Shown here: in pieces, positions 43,701 through 50,237 of the stretch
Numbering within the stretch: position 1 is the stretch's first letter
Layout of the letters: every line of letters begins with the position of its first letter
From: Thiothrix eikelboomii
Lineage (GTDB): Bacteria > Pseudomonadota > Gammaproteobacteria > Thiotrichales > Thiotrichaceae
Direction of reading: 5' to 3'
Assembly (NCBI RefSeq): GCF_900167255.1
Contig: NZ_FUYB01000016.1
Location: 36,058-100,057 of the forward strand
Length of the DNA stretch: 64,000 nucleotides
Position numbers and translations under genes: made by a program
Notes under the pieces: generated by a model
Seen by the model: only the letters and a program-made list of their open reading frames with translations
Told to the model about the DNA's origin: nothing
Databases searched by the model: none

Positions 43701-44091
43701 ATTGGGTCAGCTGCTGAGTGGTTAAATCAAGAATGCTAAGTTGTTTGGCTTGTAACACCGCCAAGCGCTGGTGCGCTAATAAGCCTAACCCTAAGACGCT
43801 GCTCGCACTAAAATCGACCGTACCGACGGGTTGAACTTTGCCTTCTTTAAAAGCACTACTATAAAGTTTGCCATCCGTACCTGAGAGCCAAAGCTGTTCG
43901 GTATTGCCAACTAAAGCCGTTGCACTGCAGGGTAATAACTCGCATTGTAGTTGGGTGTTTTCCGTACTGGTGTTTAACCGATAGAGTTCCGTCGCTTGGT
44001 TTTCAGGATGCTGAGTGACAAAAATGCTGTGTGCGCCTTGACTCAATAAACCCTGAATTTGACCACGATAAGCGTGAAGTAGATGAATCAT
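37723..44091 (-). CDS. Giant WD40-like/HEAT-repeat protein of the retron
   Basis: A 2122-residue protein. Residues 1 to about 300 look like a seven-bladed beta-propeller of WD40-like repeats (HQGQVTALLFATNNLQFYS; HEAPITALLLGKERLFTG). The remainder, from about residue 320 to the end, is a long array of HEAT/ARM helical pairs, with many 'DP-x-EVRDAAFTAL'-like units (LLNDPAPEVRDAAFTALQKL; DALKALISLFNRGTETQKAAV). No enzymatic motif is seen. It ends with a Lys/Ser-rich tail. ATG 44091 follows GGAAG by 4 bases and starts 9 bases after the BRCT gene stop. The superhelix could hold the RT, the cDNA or a phage protein; it is the candidate ARM component. Length makes it one of the largest retron-linked proteins. 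Confidence 0.85.
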   Translation of the reverse strand: MIHLLHAYRGQIQGLLSQGAHSIFVTQHPENQATELYRLNTSTENTQLQCELLPCSATALVGNTEQLWLSGTDGKLYSSAFKEGKVQPVGTVDFSASSVLGLGLLAHQRLAVLQAKQLSILDLTTQQLTQCFELTEAATTLATSLDGLSLVLGFRNGHIAVYHAETTNDLSLASEGAVHQGQVTALLFATNNLQFYSAGADKKLFLTHAYGRLQPVDKGKTNHHEAPITALLLGKERLFTGAADKSLKAWAYSGGQPTTLKQGLANIAFLGLIDYLAKPALLVAGTDASLRVVSLTEEEKLGEIKLVIHDGYALAKELASRSDPQEREQALNLLAEYNDKPAFDLLDNQLKQEQDRSLREQLIKLVAKSKHPRALSLLATATQDTRHDTVRQQAFKAWVSQLAIDDLQPYERALATRQLDIGKQALTALATLAKDQPRAEQILVQALSHPKASLRLYALSLLEAIYGLSPKASLQALKVAHPDLQSAALIRLYQRQLLQDLEVQRALLLAQADQDAKLRHTAFLVAILSQTQLTQVLKALEPDLARQLQELEDFELLSTHPAKPVKTHKTTQKEAAKLIKSLEFADYNVLLQGMSNRHADISFLAAFALAVLQDQRAFGMLLVLSQASSVAIRAGVGRAFAWLNQADSIPSLEILLNDPAPEVRDAAFTALQKLQANALLTVERGFASQHQDIHARSLKSLLDNLVESEPALSLLPIALNDPFEPIRQETFKACLNRQLGGSMLPTLRLLLNSRYENLHREVLNELMATSRVLPVVAWVEQLLVELLNDSFASVRTEALCFALTEKKRFDRQLVLARAVSSQFLDVQRAALDYIQNHPSQANQAHLPTLLKSEHEHLRNLAIQLLVDADQRTALLPALSSPYDEVQVTAAHALAKWGEPAALTTLEALLARPEPTLKPAKDHWLRTTAQALSGLGLTAAPSAFPTIQRYLQAPYPALVTAAAKALPDVASIDQLPSLLAWQADERPVVRAHAGLALALLGQPQAKAVLADRQLIEQQLNVSQRLAAQLALETATPLNLQRFLQESSSLIPAVLALASHEFLLYSAEPILSTWALSINQPDLQQFCADLLVRYSDEAARWGYLEQWLKQQQGRDSKDQDKCWPFDRANLEQIATVLVYGSGQLKAYLLALLVRLPAGMTGQAWQLEYAAFTQRFATQIKHATTNSLTLAAAKPLQSVWNQRAFGAYLGLLRQDYPPAIRHDVLSLRLKALRSLQDLAQRDTSLQASVVSSFLTLLNHEQIELRLFAFETLQTMKVDWALLGHTATTSPRADIARKGLELLIKHYPRPQAQQLLQTFIGSNHELLAPEAWKLYSTDLGLVKAAPDALQSNFTSLRVQIVQELAAHYTEAAVPALLVEASMNSLMAVALQAAETLAQHNHPQALKALISLFNRGTETQKAAVLTAMRGLPSAEPAHWLLNYLNTEYLAKELINLSYEVIASQRPITLFKPLLQRLEQQPKQAKALIKALTRITGFDQRIEDYQDEAADQTWLAQQFPRHEDLLIQLFNHLIRLNYLQEASELADALGWVQSKAADQALANALPVLDTGQLKPILQAMSYRAWKRAGQVNGLLTMLAHKDLDLQFLAAEGLANSGHQQGFSILMAALDYQKNDAFRQRATLALGKSGDERALDKLMQLAEDKEHYLHEVALEAMGHLGQGERGEHIFKQIKTRLLNAEYFSELNKHALNGLRWLNTQAAWALVQAYAADNSHSIADRVHAIYLLQYRDTETTREFLLKILREEASEPERVAEALNTANRLWKVQANTASAVDYALLQGHFPELDPKLVARVIKTAPTAQLLELIGADYPHQATDQPKILAQIGQGLLNRSDYSVEALPALLAANKPEVVELIARLIGRRAQLSPSLARSLEQALDTYFTRWQSAYQRLEQKPTESERQQTEQALAKTLAQLLWTLVQHHLHPARLLQLLTTENKAERGFQIQILTALLAVAKLSEQPVLGALVSLQSSAVLQVSRLANQLLAKHQPKAELDWQRLITQPETLLQDRFTQALSAAAASPAHQAQVLPLLIAKQAVTRLAQIANDPQQQEALRLGAIEGLARMSTPNAEVALQQIKTAAKDEDISKAAYRALRRWQRSQAKASTGVSA

Positions 44092-44100
44092 AGTGCTTCC

Positions 44101-47100
44101 TTATATCGCAAGAGCAGGGTGAGCAGCGTGCAAGCGGGTCACAGCCACTAAGCAAGCTGCTTGCTCCATACGGCCAGTTGAGCGTGTGAACTGCTGCAAC
44201 AGTGGGAGCACCAAGTGTGCAAACTCAGCATCTTCTAACCCCAGATCACGGAAGGTTTCAATCAAAGCTTTTTTAGCTTGGCTGGCAGATAAGGGTTTGA
44301 GGCGTGTAGTTACAGGCTCAGCCCGAGTCCGTCCGGGCGGTAGTTCATACAACCAGCGACGTAATAATTGTTGTAAGGCAGGTTTATCTGCAGGTAAATG
44401 CTCCGGTCGCTTCGGTAAGCCCGTACCGAGATTTTTCAAAGCCTCTGCGCGTTTAGCTTGATCACGGGTACTTAAATTCGCCAGCACCGGTAGGCTAGGT
44501 TTCCAATGAGCCGTCGTGGCATAACGACGATATAATGACCATAATATCCGCACCACCCAGCTGCGTAATTCTCGATCTGGGCTTTCGGTCAGTTGGAAGA
44601 GGGCTTCAGGTAACTGAAATTTTTCATGCTGCTGAATCAGTTGCATCCCCAATTGACGGGTCGCTGCTGAGCGTGCCTCACAAAAGCTATACACATCGCC
44701 AGCGGGTAATTGGCTGGCATCCAAGCGATAACGCCGATTTTCCATGCTCGCCTCTTCCGTGAGTGCCTTCCTAACGAACTCACGTACATCACCATATTTG
44801 GATTCAGTCAAAGCCAATAAATCGGCCACTTTCGGTGACCATACGGCAAACTCGTATTGGGCATAATCCAAGGCCAGCTGGCGTAGTGCCGGATAGGCAT
44901 GATTAAACAAAGGCTTAAACTGAGCAAAACTGGCAAAGCTTGCTGGAATTTCAGCACCCGGGTCGACGGGTCTATCGGTCAGTTTCAAACATAAATCAGG
45001 ATGGTGATAGCGCAGATATTGAATCGCAAATTGGCTCATCGGCGTGTCAGGCTTATCCACAGCCATCGCCCATAAGGTTTGACAACCTGCGAGCACCGCA
45101 TCAGCTGAGAATTCGCGCTGCTCTCCCACAAGCATTTGTAAGAAAGCCGTCTCAGAAATGATTTTAATGCTTGCCCCAGCCGCAATGAGCTTTTCTGCGC
45201 TCACTTGTTTGCTGCCTTTGCGACCATTGCCGTACAGGGGCGAACCTTCGTCACCAATCACTAAATAATCGAGCTTGGCAGTCACACTACCTGCATTTTT
45301 ACCCTTAGCCGCCGTGACTTTCGTCTCTGCTTCGCCCCGAGTCATGGTGCTAAGTTTGCCAGTGAATAAGAAAGTCTTACTCTGTAAATCAATCGTTTTC
45401 TCGGTCGCGGTGGTAACTGAAGTGGTGGCTGTTGTTGCAGCGGCTGGTTTGGGCGCGAAATCAGCTGGGGTAAAGGCTTTAATCATTAATTTCACAGCAA
45501 AATCGTGATAAGCCGCCTCTTCACGATTGACTAGCCTCATCAACCACTCAAAGCCTAAATCTGCCGGTGAAAAGCGCCGAACATCCGCGAGCCAGCCGCG
45601 TACTTGCTCCGCTAAATGCGCATCAAAATGCAAACTCTGCGCCCAAGGCCAAGGCGCTTGGCGCAAGCTTTGAATAAAGGGATGAGCATACCAATCTGCT
45701 TCGTAGGCCAAGGCTTGATAAAAATCGAGGGGCAATTGACGGGCTTTCAGCACATCGTTTTGTAGCCATGTTCGTAAGCGCCCAGTCAAGAAGGGATTAA
45801 ATAGCGCGGTTTGAAGAAAATTCGGTGATAGTTCTTGTAAATCTAAGGCCGCCAACTGATCAAGCGCGAACTCAGCCAAGGCATAATGCTCTGCATGACT
45901 CGGATCTAATTGCTCTAACACTGCCTGAAAATAAGCACTACCTAAAGTTTTGAGCGGATATAATTCTAATAAATATTGCTTAGTAAATCTAAACCCAAGA
46001 TTTGAACTTAAACTGAGTGACTGAAACCATGCGGGGGTTAATTCTTTGCGCCCAAATTGTTGCCGTAAATGAGCCTCAGCAAACTCATAATAATGATCCA
46101 AGGCCAATAATTGCCCCCACGCCTCCAAGCCAATGTCACGGCGTGCATCTCGCTCGGAAATCAGTTGGCGAATTAATTGAATTAATTCAGGCTGAGTTTT
46201 TAGGGCTAAGCGTAATAATGTATCTAGGGGTAAATCGCGGGCATGGGCTTTTACATAGTGAATCGCGTAATTCAATGCTTCGCTGTCTTGTGACTCCAAT
46301 AAACTCAAAACAACACTATGCAAACCCAAGGCACGGAATTGTTGTTGCTCCAGTTTGGGTGAATTTTGGAGTAACCAGACCATGAAATTATCAACTGAGG
46401 GGCTAGACACCGGTAAATGAGCTAAATCAATCAGCCATTGCGCCTCGACATCACGCAACTTGAGTTTGAAATCCGTCTTTAAGGCTGTGCAGGCATAGTG
46501 ACGAATCGACTCAGCTTTTGCCATGCCTAATAAGCGAAAGAGTGGCTCAGGAACACGCTGCCAAGTTTCTTTAAAAGCACGCTTATCTAAGCGATTGGTT
46601 TTCGGTGAGATATAGCCAAAACTAGCCGAACCATAAGCCTGAGTTTCATGGTAAAAAATATGCTTAGCTATCCAAGTTTGCTGCCAATCCGTATCATCTG
46701 TATATGCCGCCAAGAAATGAGTAGCCGCTTCTGGATAAACGGCAGGCAAAGTTTGCCCAAGCTTACGTAAATAACGCCAAGCACGACGGCGCATGTACAA
46801 GAGTGTGGCAAGGCTAAATTCGGGTTTCGCGGTGCTATCACAACGGGCAGCAATTGCCCCTAATAGTTGATAATCATTGTTCGCTTCAGCTGCTTTAAAA
46901 ATATGCTTGAGCGCCCGCCAAGGGCCATAAATTAACGGGAGTTTAGCAATCAGTTCCAATAAAACTTGACGGGCATAGAGACTATTATCAGTCCACAAGA
47001 ACAGAATAATTTTATGCACATTTAAGCGCTCAGCTAAAGGTAACTCAGCATTAGGGGCTTCTAATAAAGCTAATTGCTCGATGCGCCATGCTTTTTGTTC

Positions 47101-47289
47101 TTCAGCGGGTTTAGCTAAAAAGCTAGTGCTCGACAGGGTTACAATAAATTTCTGGAAACTGAGAGCTTCGGCACGGATCGGCTGATCAGGAATAGCGTCC
47201 GGTTGATTGACTAGGGCAAGTATATAATCGACTAAAGCAGGGTCTTTTAAGTGCCATGCTGTTTCAAGGTCAGAAAGAGTAAGGTGCAC
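44101..47289 (-). CDS. Large helical protein with an internal BRCT domain, first retron gene
   Basis: A 1062-residue protein. Residues about 632-722 form a BRCT domain (LQSKTFLFTGKLSTMTRGEA, KLDYLVIGDEG, KGSKQVSAEKLIAAG) of the NAD-ligase kind, flanked by Ala/Thr-rich linkers. The two flanks are mostly helical, with a HEAT-like C-terminal part (HPDLCLKLTDRPVDPG; DREL-type turns), and resemble the MolR/WGR-linked BRCT proteins in outline, although no WGR is visible. GTG 47289 follows GGGGGC upstream. It is the first gene after the retron RNA terminator. BRCT domains bind phosphoproteins or DNA ends. Its link to the RT is inferred from the operon only. Confidence 0.78.
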   Translation of the reverse strand: MHLTLSDLETAWHLKDPALVDYILALVNQPDAIPDQPIRAEALSFQKFIVTLSSTSFLAKPAEEQKAWRIEQLALLEAPNAELPLAERLNVHKIILFLWTDNSLYARQVLLELIAKLPLIYGPWRALKHIFKAAEANNDYQLLGAIAARCDSTAKPEFSLATLLYMRRRAWRYLRKLGQTLPAVYPEAATHFLAAYTDDTDWQQTWIAKHIFYHETQAYGSASFGYISPKTNRLDKRAFKETWQRVPEPLFRLLGMAKAESIRHYACTALKTDFKLKLRDVEAQWLIDLAHLPVSSPSVDNFMVWLLQNSPKLEQQQFRALGLHSVVLSLLESQDSEALNYAIHYVKAHARDLPLDTLLRLALKTQPELIQLIRQLISERDARRDIGLEAWGQLLALDHYYEFAEAHLRQQFGRKELTPAWFQSLSLSSNLGFRFTKQYLLELYPLKTLGSAYFQAVLEQLDPSHAEHYALAEFALDQLAALDLQELSPNFLQTALFNPFLTGRLRTWLQNDVLKARQLPLDFYQALAYEADWYAHPFIQSLRQAPWPWAQSLHFDAHLAEQVRGWLADVRRFSPADLGFEWLMRLVNREEAAYHDFAVKLMIKAFTPADFAPKPAAATTATTSVTTATEKTIDLQSKTFLFTGKLSTMTRGEAETKVTAAKGKNAGSVTAKLDYLVIGDEGSPLYGNGRKGSKQVSAEKLIAAGASIKIISETAFLQMLVGEQREFSADAVLAGCQTLWAMAVDKPDTPMSQFAIQYLRYHHPDLCLKLTDRPVDPGAEIPASFASFAQFKPLFNHAYPALRQLALDYAQYEFAVWSPKVADLLALTESKYGDVREFVRKALTEEASMENRRYRLDASQLPAGDVYSFCEARSAATRQLGMQLIQQHEKFQLPEALFQLTESPDRELRSWVVRILWSLYRRYATTAHWKPSLPVLANLSTRDQAKRAEALKNLGTGLPKRPEHLPADKPALQQLLRRWLYELPPGRTRAEPVTTRLKPLSASQAKKALIETFRDLGLEDAEFAHLVLPLLQQFTRSTGRMEQAACLVAVTRLHAAHPALAI

Positions 47290-47381
47290 GGATTTTGCCC
47301 CCTGCTTTATAAAAATAAAATGGTGAAGATGACAGTGGTTATAAATCTAAGCAGCATGGATGGATGTTATTATCTGAGCTT

Positions 47382-47412
47382 AAATAAAATGAAGGGGATG
47401 GATCATCCCCTT
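47382..47412 (-). terminator. Terminator of the retron RNA
   Basis: On the minus strand AAGGGGATG pairs with CATCCCCTT (9-bp perfect stem, 3-base loop; 47392-47412), followed by CATTTTATTT. It lies just after the a2 repeat and about 100 bases before the first protein gene. It should end most retron RNA transcripts, with read-through feeding the downstream operon. Confidence 0.8.
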
Positions 47413-47413
47413 A

Positions 47414-47659
47414 CTGTCGTTGAAAAATCTACCTTAATACCTGGTACATGGAAGACTCACTGACTCGCGCCCTAGATAACGTACCGGAGTGGGTACGAAA
47501 TTGCGGCGGCGCGATTGACCCAGCTCGTACCCACTCCGGTACGTTATCTAGGGCAATAGCGAGGCTGAAACAGTCTTCCTTGTGTTGCAATGCTCGGTTT
47601 AATGCACAGGTGGCGCAACGCCAACCGGATCCGAAGATCAAACGCTAGACTTTTCACAG
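47414..47659 (-). ncRNA. Retron msr-msd RNA
   Basis: Read on the minus strand. The 5' part is a1 (TGAAAAGTCT, 47656-47647) and the 3' part a2 (AGATTTTTCA, 47430-47421). They pair over 10 bp with one G-U, plus CTGT/ACAG outside. Immediately after a1 comes TAGCG, the usual retron context of the branching guanosine (G at 47645). The msr then has a GATC-TTCG-GATC hairpin and a GGTTGGCG-TTG-CGCCACC hairpin. The msd is a long hairpin (47450-47579) whose core is a perfect 29-bp stem (47470-47498 with 47525-47553). No ORF of convincing quality covers it. The RT of this operon lies downstream, after three other genes. Boundaries are approximate. Confidence 0.85.
47470..47553. repeat. Perfect 29-bp inverted repeat (msd stem)
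   Basis: Arms 47470-47498 and 47525-47553 are exact inverted copies beginning CCCTAGATAACG, with a 26-base loop. Shorter pairs extend the stem outward: CTCGC (47464-47468) with GCGAG (47559-47563), and GGAAGACT (47450-47457) with AGTCTTCC (47572-47579). This is the msd hairpin of the retron RNA. Confidence 0.9.
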
Positions 47660-47664
47660 GTCAA

Positions 47665-47692
47665 ATTGTAGTCGATACGCTTAAAAAAACAA
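47665..47692 (-). promoter_or_regulatory. Predicted promoter of the retron RNA
   Basis: On the minus strand TTGTTT (47692-47687) and TACAAT (47670-47665) are 16 bases apart. The start point expected 7 bases downstream (near 47658) coincides with the 5' end of a1. The -35 is weak. The A+T-rich stretch 47693-47760 before it, down to the pbpC stop, shows only a TTATCTAGATAA palindrome. Confidence 0.6.
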
Positions 47693-47760
47693 CGGTTAAT
47701 TAATTTTATTTATTAGTACTTAAGTTTGAATTAATTATCTAGATAACTAACTATTTATTT

Positions 47761-50178
47761 TTACTGCGATTTATCCTCATGTACTAAGACCTCGAATTGG
47801 CGTTCGATGCGCTGCCCTGATTCGTCAACGACCGCTAGTCGGTGCTTACCTGCGGCTGGCTGCACGGCCATTTGATGAAAACTTTGGGTAGTCCCTAAAA
47901 ATTGATTATCCAAATGCCAATACAAAAGTGCCTCAGGATGGGTCGGGACTGCCCGAAAGATCACCTCTCCTAATTTTCCGTCTAGCTCACGTGGTAAATA
48001 AACTTGTGTTGCCTCCTGTGGATAAACCACACTTAAAGCCTCTTGTTGATGACCAAGGTCAGCCACACAGTCAGGACGCCACGGCGGTAGAGGCTGATAA
48101 TCAGCATGATACTGTTTATAATAATAGGCTTGATCCGGGGGTAACACGAACCAGTCTCGAGCTTGCATCTTGCTAATGGACTCGCATTCGCTATTGACTC
48201 GCCATTGTTGTGATGCATCCAAATAAATACGTTGGTGATAGGGGGTCATCCGTGAAAAATGGCTACCCAGAGGAATTTTCACCCGTTTAGTTTGGCAAAA
48301 TCCATTGCTGAGATAACCATCATTACGACAGATATTCACCTCGGTCAGTTGTGCCTCAGGGCTTGAAAACCAAGCTCGGCCTAGAGGTAAAAAATTAAAG
48401 GTATTAAATAAAATGGGAGCAGCCGTTTGTGTTCCAGTTAAACTCGCACGCCCTTCACCATTCGCATTCCCGACCCAAACACCCACCGTATAATCCGGTG
48501 TCGTACCAATCGCCCAAGCATCACGTTGCCCATAACTCGTCCCAGTTTTCCAAGCAACTTTGCGGCTACTACTAAACTTATCCCAATAACCTTCATCACC
48601 GGGACGCGCTAAATCTAAGAGTGAATCTAAAGTCAGCCAAGCCGTAGCCTTAGACAAGGTAGCAATACGCCCAGAATCAGCTATTTCTGTTTGTAAGCGC
48701 CGACCTTGTTGCCAATAGGCCTGCTTGATAGTGGATGTTTGCGCCAAATGTGCGAGATTGGCATAAGCAACCGTCAACTCCCATAAAGAGGTTTCTGCCC
48801 CACCTAAGACCAAACTCAGACCATAGTGTCGAGCTGAGCGCTGCAGATGTTGAAAACCCATCTGGCGTAAATACATCAAGAAAGGATCAACACCCCGCAA
48901 GCTCAATAGATTCACAAAAGGGATATTTAAAGAGCGGGCTAAAGCTTCACGAGCACTGACTGCACCATGATATTGGCGATTAAAATTTTGGGGGGTAAAA
49001 CCCGTATAATTCACAGGTACATCAGCAATTAAGGAGTCTGGCAGCAGCATGCCTTGCTCCAACATATCCGCAAATAGCAAAGGTTTTAGCGTACTGCCTG
49101 AGCTGCGCGGACGCTGGATCAGATCAATTGCATGCCCTAGCTCAGCACGATAGTCTCTATCTGGGCGATTACCAATATAAGCCAAAGTAGCTAGGCTATG
49201 ATTATCGAGCACTAGAATCGCCAAATTTTGAATACCTTCGAGGGCTAATTGATCACCCGTGCGTTGCGCGAGGGTAACGAGCTGCTGTTGTAAATTAGCG
49301 TCAATAGTCGTCTGAAAGCGCTCACCTTGCGGGTAACTAGCAGCTAAGGTATCCAATAAATGCGGAGCTAAACGGGGCAATAAATGGGGGGCTTCGGGTA
49401 AAGGCTCAGCCATCGCTAATTCATAATCTAACTTGGATAAAACCTGCACAGTATATAAGCGGGCTAATAACCGATTTCGTTTTTGCAAAAGCTGGGTGCG
49501 ATTTCTGCCCGGATGGATAAGCGCCGGATTATTCGGCAACACCGCTAGGAGGGCATGCTCTGCCCAAGACAACTGTTCAGGATCACGCGCAAAATAACGC
49601 CAAGCGGCGGCTTCTAAACCAACGACATTACCACCAAAAGGCGCATGGCTTGCATACAGTTGCAGAATCTCAGGTTTGCTATATAAAGACTCCAAACGCC
49701 AAGCACGAAACATCTCGACGATCTTTTCAGGCAAGGTCCGAGGTGGATTACCTCTGGCTAAGCGAATTACCTGCATACTTAAAGTACTAGCACCACTGAC
49801 GATCCGTTGCTGGCGAAGATTGTCATACGTGGCACGGATCAGAGCGAGGAAATCCACGCCACTGTGGTTTTGAAAGCGTCGATCCTCAAATTGAGTCAAA
49901 GCGATGGTAAATTTATCCGGGACTTTTTCAATCGCAGGAAAGCGCCACTGTCCGTCGTCTGCAATATGTGCACTTAATAAGCGCCCTTGTCGATCTAACA
50001 AAATCTGGGCATGGGTTTTGGCAAATAAGGGACGTGGCAGACTGTCAAAATACCACCACCATCCACCGACGAGTAAACCACCCAAGAATAATAAGCTGAA
50101 GCAAAACTTGGCTAGGGTTCGACCTTGAACCCTAGCCAAGGATAAGGGTAAGAGTGGTAAGCGTGGTAGTTGAGCCAT
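47761..50178 (-). CDS. pbpC: Penicillin-binding protein 1C
   Basis: An 805-residue bifunctional class A penicillin-binding protein. An N-terminal membrane anchor (about residues 22-45) is followed by the GT51 glycosyltransferase domain (FEDRRFQNHSGVD, RLARGNPPRTLPEK). The transpeptidase has SSGSTLKPLL (Ser-x2-Lys), the second motif SLN, and KTGTSYGQRDAW (Lys-Thr-Gly). The BiPBP_C domain closes the protein (HPEALLYWHLDNQFLG). It synthesises peptidoglycan at the inner membrane. The gene follows the alpha-2-macroglobulin gene by 59 bases on the same strand, the classic YfhM-PbpC pairing, suggesting repair of damaged wall during attack. Confidence 0.95.
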   Translation of the reverse strand: MAQLPRLPLLPLSLARVQGRTLAKFCFSLLFLGGLLVGGWWWYFDSLPRPLFAKTHAQILLDRQGRLLSAHIADDGQWRFPAIEKVPDKFTIALTQFEDRRFQNHSGVDFLALIRATYDNLRQQRIVSGASTLSMQVIRLARGNPPRTLPEKIVEMFRAWRLESLYSKPEILQLYASHAPFGGNVVGLEAAAWRYFARDPEQLSWAEHALLAVLPNNPALIHPGRNRTQLLQKRNRLLARLYTVQVLSKLDYELAMAEPLPEAPHLLPRLAPHLLDTLAASYPQGERFQTTIDANLQQQLVTLAQRTGDQLALEGIQNLAILVLDNHSLATLAYIGNRPDRDYRAELGHAIDLIQRPRSSGSTLKPLLFADMLEQGMLLPDSLIADVPVNYTGFTPQNFNRQYHGAVSAREALARSLNIPFVNLLSLRGVDPFLMYLRQMGFQHLQRSARHYGLSLVLGGAETSLWELTVAYANLAHLAQTSTIKQAYWQQGRRLQTEIADSGRIATLSKATAWLTLDSLLDLARPGDEGYWDKFSSSRKVAWKTGTSYGQRDAWAIGTTPDYTVGVWVGNANGEGRASLTGTQTAAPILFNTFNFLPLGRAWFSSPEAQLTEVNICRNDGYLSNGFCQTKRVKIPLGSHFSRMTPYHQRIYLDASQQWRVNSECESISKMQARDWFVLPPDQAYYYKQYHADYQPLPPWRPDCVADLGHQQEALSVVYPQEATQVYLPRELDGKLGEVIFRAVPTHPEALLYWHLDNQFLGTTQSFHQMAVQPAAGKHRLAVVDESGQRIERQFEVLVHEDKSQ

Positions 50179-50237
50179 GACTTATAGGCTAGCTAGCAAC
50201 AATGGATCACTATTAACTCATGAACCTCGTTAATTTG

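Noticed and set aside
47429..47648. Open reading frames of about 66-70 codons on both strands across the 29-bp inverted repeat
   Set aside because: Both are by-products of the palindrome (the same codons appear in each frame) and lack ribosome sites. The structure fits a retron RNA better.
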